Source of the DNA: Defluviitaleaceae bacterium
Lineage (GTDB): Bacteria; Bacillota; Clostridia; Lachnospirales; UBA5962
NCBI GenBank assembly: GCA_009780765.1
Contig: WQZK01000006.1
Span: forward strand, 1 to 28,373
Length of the DNA: 28,373 nucleotides
Direction: 5' to 3'
Part shown: positions 26,048-28,373 of the stretch, one piece after another
Numbering within the stretch: position 1 is the first letter of the stretch
Layout of the letters: each line of letters opens with the position of its first letter
The notes under the pieces: generated by a model
What the model saw: only the letters and a program-made list of their open reading frames with translations
The model's database searches: none
What the model was told of the DNA's origin: nothing
Position numbers and translations under genes: made by a program

Positions 26048-26158
26048 TAGCGTAATCATAGATTTTCTAGCTTAACTTAGCACTTATAGTCCATTAAATG
26101 CTATACTAGGATATAAAGAAAAATTTTTATACAAAAATAAAGTATGGAGGAAAATGAA

Positions 26159-27214
26159 ATGGATGTTATAGTAAATTCGCATAATCACTGGGATAAATTA
26201 GAAGAGGTGATTGTAGGAGTCCCTTATCATTTGGATTACGAAATAGACATAACTTTTAAACTTTTTTTCTATTTAAATATAAAAAATAGGACAGTCGGAA
26301 ATAATTATAAACCATCAAATAAAGTTCGCGACGAATCGTTAGAGGACTTGGATGAGTTTATAAACATTTTAAAAAAAGAAAATATCATTGTAAAAAGGCC
26401 AATGGAAATGACAGAGGTAAAAATTACAAAGTCACCATGGTGGGAAGCCCCGTTAAGCCATGCAATGATGAGTAGAGATTTGTTTATCATTATTGGTGAC
26501 CAAATAATTGAAACTTCACCTATGGTCAGATCAAGATATTTTGAAGGCGATTTATATAAGCAACTTTTTACTGAGTATTTTAATGGAGGTGCGAAGTGGA
26601 CTGTTGCACCTAAATCAAGATTATTGGAAAAAAACTTCGATTATTCGTATGTAAAGGCAAGGGGATTTTTGGAAGATATTCCCAATGACTTAGAATGTGA
26701 AATAATGTTCGATGGCGCGCAAATATTAAGAATGGGAGCAGATTTATTCTTTAATTGCTCCACTCAGAACCATCGGATGGGGATGGATTGGCTATCTCGG
26801 CATTTAGGTAAAAGTTATAATGTCCATGAAATAAATATAACGGATAATCATATTGATGGAAAAGTGCTTCCTTTAAGACCAGGGACATTATTAGTAAGCA
26901 GATTGGTCGATATGGATTTACTACCTAAAGAATTACGCAAGTGGGACATAATTTGGTACGATCCAGTAAAAATTTCGAACGAAGAAGAAGAGAATTTACT
27001 TCTTGCTTCGGCAAACATCGGCATGAATGTACTTTCGCTTGATACTAAAAAGGTAGTGGTGCAAGACAAGCAGTTATATTTAATTGATTCATTGAAAAAA
27101 AACGGTTTTGAGCCGATACCGTGTAAATGGAGACATGGTAGAATTCTTGGCGGAGGGTTCCACTGTATGACTTTGGATATAAGGAGACAGAGTAAATTGG
27201 AAAGTTACTTATAA
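26159..27214 (+). CDS. amidinotransferase (glycine/inosamine-phosphate type)
   Basis: About 351 residues with the whole L-arginine:X amidinotransferase pattern. SRDLFI (Asp107), MFDGAQILR (Asp185), DNHIDGKVLPLRPG (His231) and GGGFHCMTLDIRR (Cys336) correspond to the catalytic Asp, Asp, His and Cys of arginine:glycine and inosamine-phosphate amidinotransferases. The reaction moves the amidino group of arginine to an amine, giving a guanidino compound plus ornithine. GGAGG at 26146-26150 is 8 bases before ATG 26159; ATG 26144 would overlap that site. It stands apart from the main block behind a structured gap. With the aminotransferase and the APH-type kinase it suggests a guanidino-cyclitol or guanidino-sugar (inference). 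A guanidino amino acid is the main alternative. Confidence 0.93.
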   Translation: MDVIVNSHNHWDKLEEVIVGVPYHLDYEIDITFKLFFYLNIKNRTVGNNYKPSNKVRDESLEDLDEFINILKKENIIVKRPMEMTEVKITKSPWWEAPLSHAMMSRDLFIIIGDQIIETSPMVRSRYFEGDLYKQLFTEYFNGGAKWTVAPKSRLLEKNFDYSYVKARGFLEDIPNDLECEIMFDGAQILRMGADLFFNCSTQNHRMGMDWLSRHLGKSYNVHEINITDNHIDGKVLPLRPGTLLVSRLVDMDLLPKELRKWDIIWYDPVKISNEEEENLLLASANIGMNVLSLDTKKVVVQDKQLYLIDSLKKNGFEPIPCKWRHGRILGGGFHCMTLDIRRQSKLESYL

Positions 27215-27228
27215 CTCACATCTAGGAA

Positions 27229-27460
27229 CGACCGTGCAAGGTTAATTACATTAGCGGAAGGAACCCTCGGAAGGTTAAGCCAAACCACCGGTAGCGAGTC
27301 ATAGAGCATTTGCAACATTTGATATGTTTAAGCGTTGAGAGCGGCCGAGCAAGGTTAGCTACATTAACGGGTGGAATCCCCGTCTGGTAAGGAATAACCG
27401 TTCCATCAGTAGCGAGTCATGGAGTGCGTGTGGCAATACACAAACTTAAGCGTTGACAGC
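27229..27460 (+). repeat. imperfect tandem duplication at the 5' end of the intron
   Basis: Two copies of about 113 and 118 bases start at 27229 and 27342. Shared blocks include GCAAGGTTA, TACATTA, AGTAGCGAGTCAT or GGTAGCGAGTCAT, and TTAAGCGTTGA near the end. The copies differ at many positions, so the duplication is not recent, or the first copy is the 5' end of a second related intron. Confidence 0.6.
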
Positions 27461-27940
27461 AAGACATTAGGTCTGAACGTGATTGAGCCTCGACAATTAA
27501 ACTTAAATGATGCGGGCCGACGATGTTCAACGTTCGGAAGGCAATATACACGTAATGCGAAGTGTACTGCTCCGGGTCGAAGAGCCAAGCATTATGTACA
27601 ATGTGTAGCTAGCAACTCGGGAGCCCCATACTGTCCTCTACCGCCATGACCACAAAGGGAGTATGGTTTGCAACGTATAAACGAAGAAAGCCAAAAGACA
27701 GTGCGAGAGTCGTATACCGTTATAATACCGTTGATAGCGGGTAACGCCGAAGTAGGGAAGAAACGGTACATGGTTAGGTTTTGTTCGAGAGAAATATTCA
27801 CTACACACAGGGATAGATTAAGAATGCTTACAAACTGAACAGAATAAGCGAAGCTAACTAATCATGAAGAACCATGTGCGTTAATTGCGTACGCACGGGT
27901 CTGCGAGGGGCGGACGTAGTAAGGTATCCGCCTACTCGAC
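27234..27940 (+). ncRNA. ORF-less group II intron
   Basis: This 700-base stretch is richer in G+C than the genes and lacks a protein gene. It carries conserved group II intron ribozyme elements: CAACTCGGGAGCCCC near 27613-27627, GGGTAACGCCGAAGTAGGGAAG near 27739-27760 (given here as two adjoining halves, GGGTAACGCC and GAAGTAGGGAAG), a domain V hairpin at 27869-27901 and a domain VI hairpin at 27905-27937. The 3' end is probably the GAC at 27938-27940. The 5' end is uncertain: GTGCAAG at 27234 is near the GTGYG consensus, but the tandem repeat makes 27343-27350 possible. Domain IV is only about 85 bases with no reverse transcriptase, so movement would need a protein supplied in trans. Confidence 0.75.
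27869..27937 (+). ncRNA. group II intron domains V and VI
   Basis: Domain V spans 27869-27901 (33 bases; GAACCATGTGCG arm, ACGCACGGGTC arm) and shows A-G and A-C mismatches at positions normally paired. Domain VI pairs GAGGGGCGGA (27905-27914) with TCCGCCTACTC (27927-27937), leaving A27934 bulged six bases before the 3' end, as expected for the branch point. Confidence 0.7.
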
Positions 27941-28373
27941 CAGTTAGCAACAAAGCGTGTAATTAATTACAATATGAATCATGACATAGTGTGCATTTGT
28001 TGTATACGTGTATGCTACAAAGACAGATTAGCATTAAAACGTGCTTAATGAACATTTTTTTAATCTTATTGTAATTCGCTACACGTTTCGTGAAGGGTAC
28101 TAGATATGAGTTATAAAATAGAAAGGCATCATGTAGTCCTAAAAAACAACTACTTCTCATTCCGAATTAAACCGGTGTCAGCATAAGTTACTCAGCCATT
28201 TAGTTCGCAAATAACACATCTTTTTTAATCGAAATTAGTACTAATAATCGTCTCTTTAGACTTCCAGAATACCCCATCCAACAAAAAAGTCAACAAATAA
28301 GCCATCAATCGGCGTATTTTTTTGTCGACTTTACGCCTGAATGAGTTGATATGCGTTATTTTGCATGTTATAA
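27941..28373. other. non-coding stretch after the intron
   Basis: I see no supportable gene in these 433 bases. A near-palindrome of two 12-base arms lies at 27996-28021 (TTTGTTGTATAC and GTATGCTACAAA), and a terminator-like inverted repeat lies near the end of the window. Confidence 0.5.
28286..28331. terminator. possible bidirectional terminator or element end
   Basis: An A-rich arm containing AGTCAACAAATAAGCC and a T-rich arm containing GGCGTATTTTTTTGTCGACT are imperfectly complementary around ATCAATC. A-tract, stem and T-tract in this order suit a terminator working in both directions; an inverted-repeat end of a mobile element is the alternative. Confidence 0.35.

Larger units (their letters stand above)
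25860..26158 (+). promoter_or_regulatory. gap upstream of the amidinotransferase with two palindromes
   Basis: Holds no gene that I can support. It contains a perfect palindrome at 25960-25981 and a larger imperfect hairpin at 25993-26047 (listed separately), then a TATACT at 26102-26107 that could be a -10 box without a clear -35. GGAGG at 26146-26150 is the ribosome site for ATG 26159. The region probably ends the transcript from the left and starts a separate one for the amidinotransferase. Confidence 0.4.

Noticed and set aside
300..27214. RiPP precursor peptide for the SPASM-type enzymes
   Set aside because: I found no short gene with a leader-like region and repeated core residues; the one small frame at 16321 is too weak. 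A precursor outside the window cannot be excluded.
27419..27801. Short open frames on both strands within the intron
   Set aside because: They coincide with conserved group II intron RNA segments, so the openness is due to base composition rather than coding.
1..28373. CRISPR arrays, tRNA or rRNA genes
   Set aside because: No regularly spaced repeats, cloverleaf-like sequence or rRNA signatures were seen.

Overview
The window is AT-rich DNA (about 30% G+C in the genes by eye) with strong GGAGG-type ribosome binding sites and occasional GTG or TTG starts. It is best read as a chromosomal segment of a low-GC Firmicute, probably a clostridium. Every confident complete gene lies on the + strand with small gaps or short overlaps. 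The block from about 300 to 27214 looks like one specialised-metabolite gene cluster, with mobile DNA at both ends: the start of an IS5-type transposase at the left edge and an ORF-less group II intron after the last gene.

Layout. (1) 1-299: minus-strand transposase start and a small orphan reading-frame tail. (2) 300-6421: three radical SAM genes in a row, a free-standing acyl carrier protein, a thymidylate-kinase-like P-loop protein, a nucleotidyltransferase-fold protein and a fourth radical SAM enzyme. (3) 6414-10155: two overlapping ABC exporter half-transporters. (4) 10133-16149: a GH30-like protein lacking the expected acid/base Glu, a B12-type radical SAM enzyme, a family 2 glycosyltransferase, a DegT-type PLP aminotransferase and a PHP-domain phosphoesterase. 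(5) 16150-16522: a 373-base gap with small hairpins. (6) 16523-25859: a second kinase-like protein with a broken P-loop, an Ate/Bpt-like aminoacyl-tRNA transferase, a third kinase-like protein, an APH-kinase/radical SAM fusion, a methyltransferase, a second B12-type radical SAM enzyme, an amino acid:[carrier protein] ligase, and a large alpha/beta-hydrolase-like protein with Cys at the nucleophile elbow. (7) 25860-26158: a gap with two strong palindromes. (8) 26159-27214: an amidinotransferase with all expected catalytic residues. (9) 27215-28373: an ORF-less group II intron and non-coding DNA.

How the genes may work together (inference). Aminotransferase, APH-type kinase, amidinotransferase and phosphatase are the functional classes that install a guanidino group on an aminocyclitol or amino sugar, as in streptidine biosynthesis. 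The SerRS-like ligase and the free carrier protein would activate an amino acid as a thioester, and the adjacent Cys-type hydrolase-like protein could transfer it. The Ate-like protein suggests a second, tRNA-dependent aminoacylation. Seven radical SAM proteins, two of them with B12-type N-terminal domains, would oxidise, epimerise or methylate the scaffold, and the paired ABC proteins would export the product. No PKS or NRPS module and no convincing RiPP precursor is visible. I do not recognise the whole set as a described pathway.
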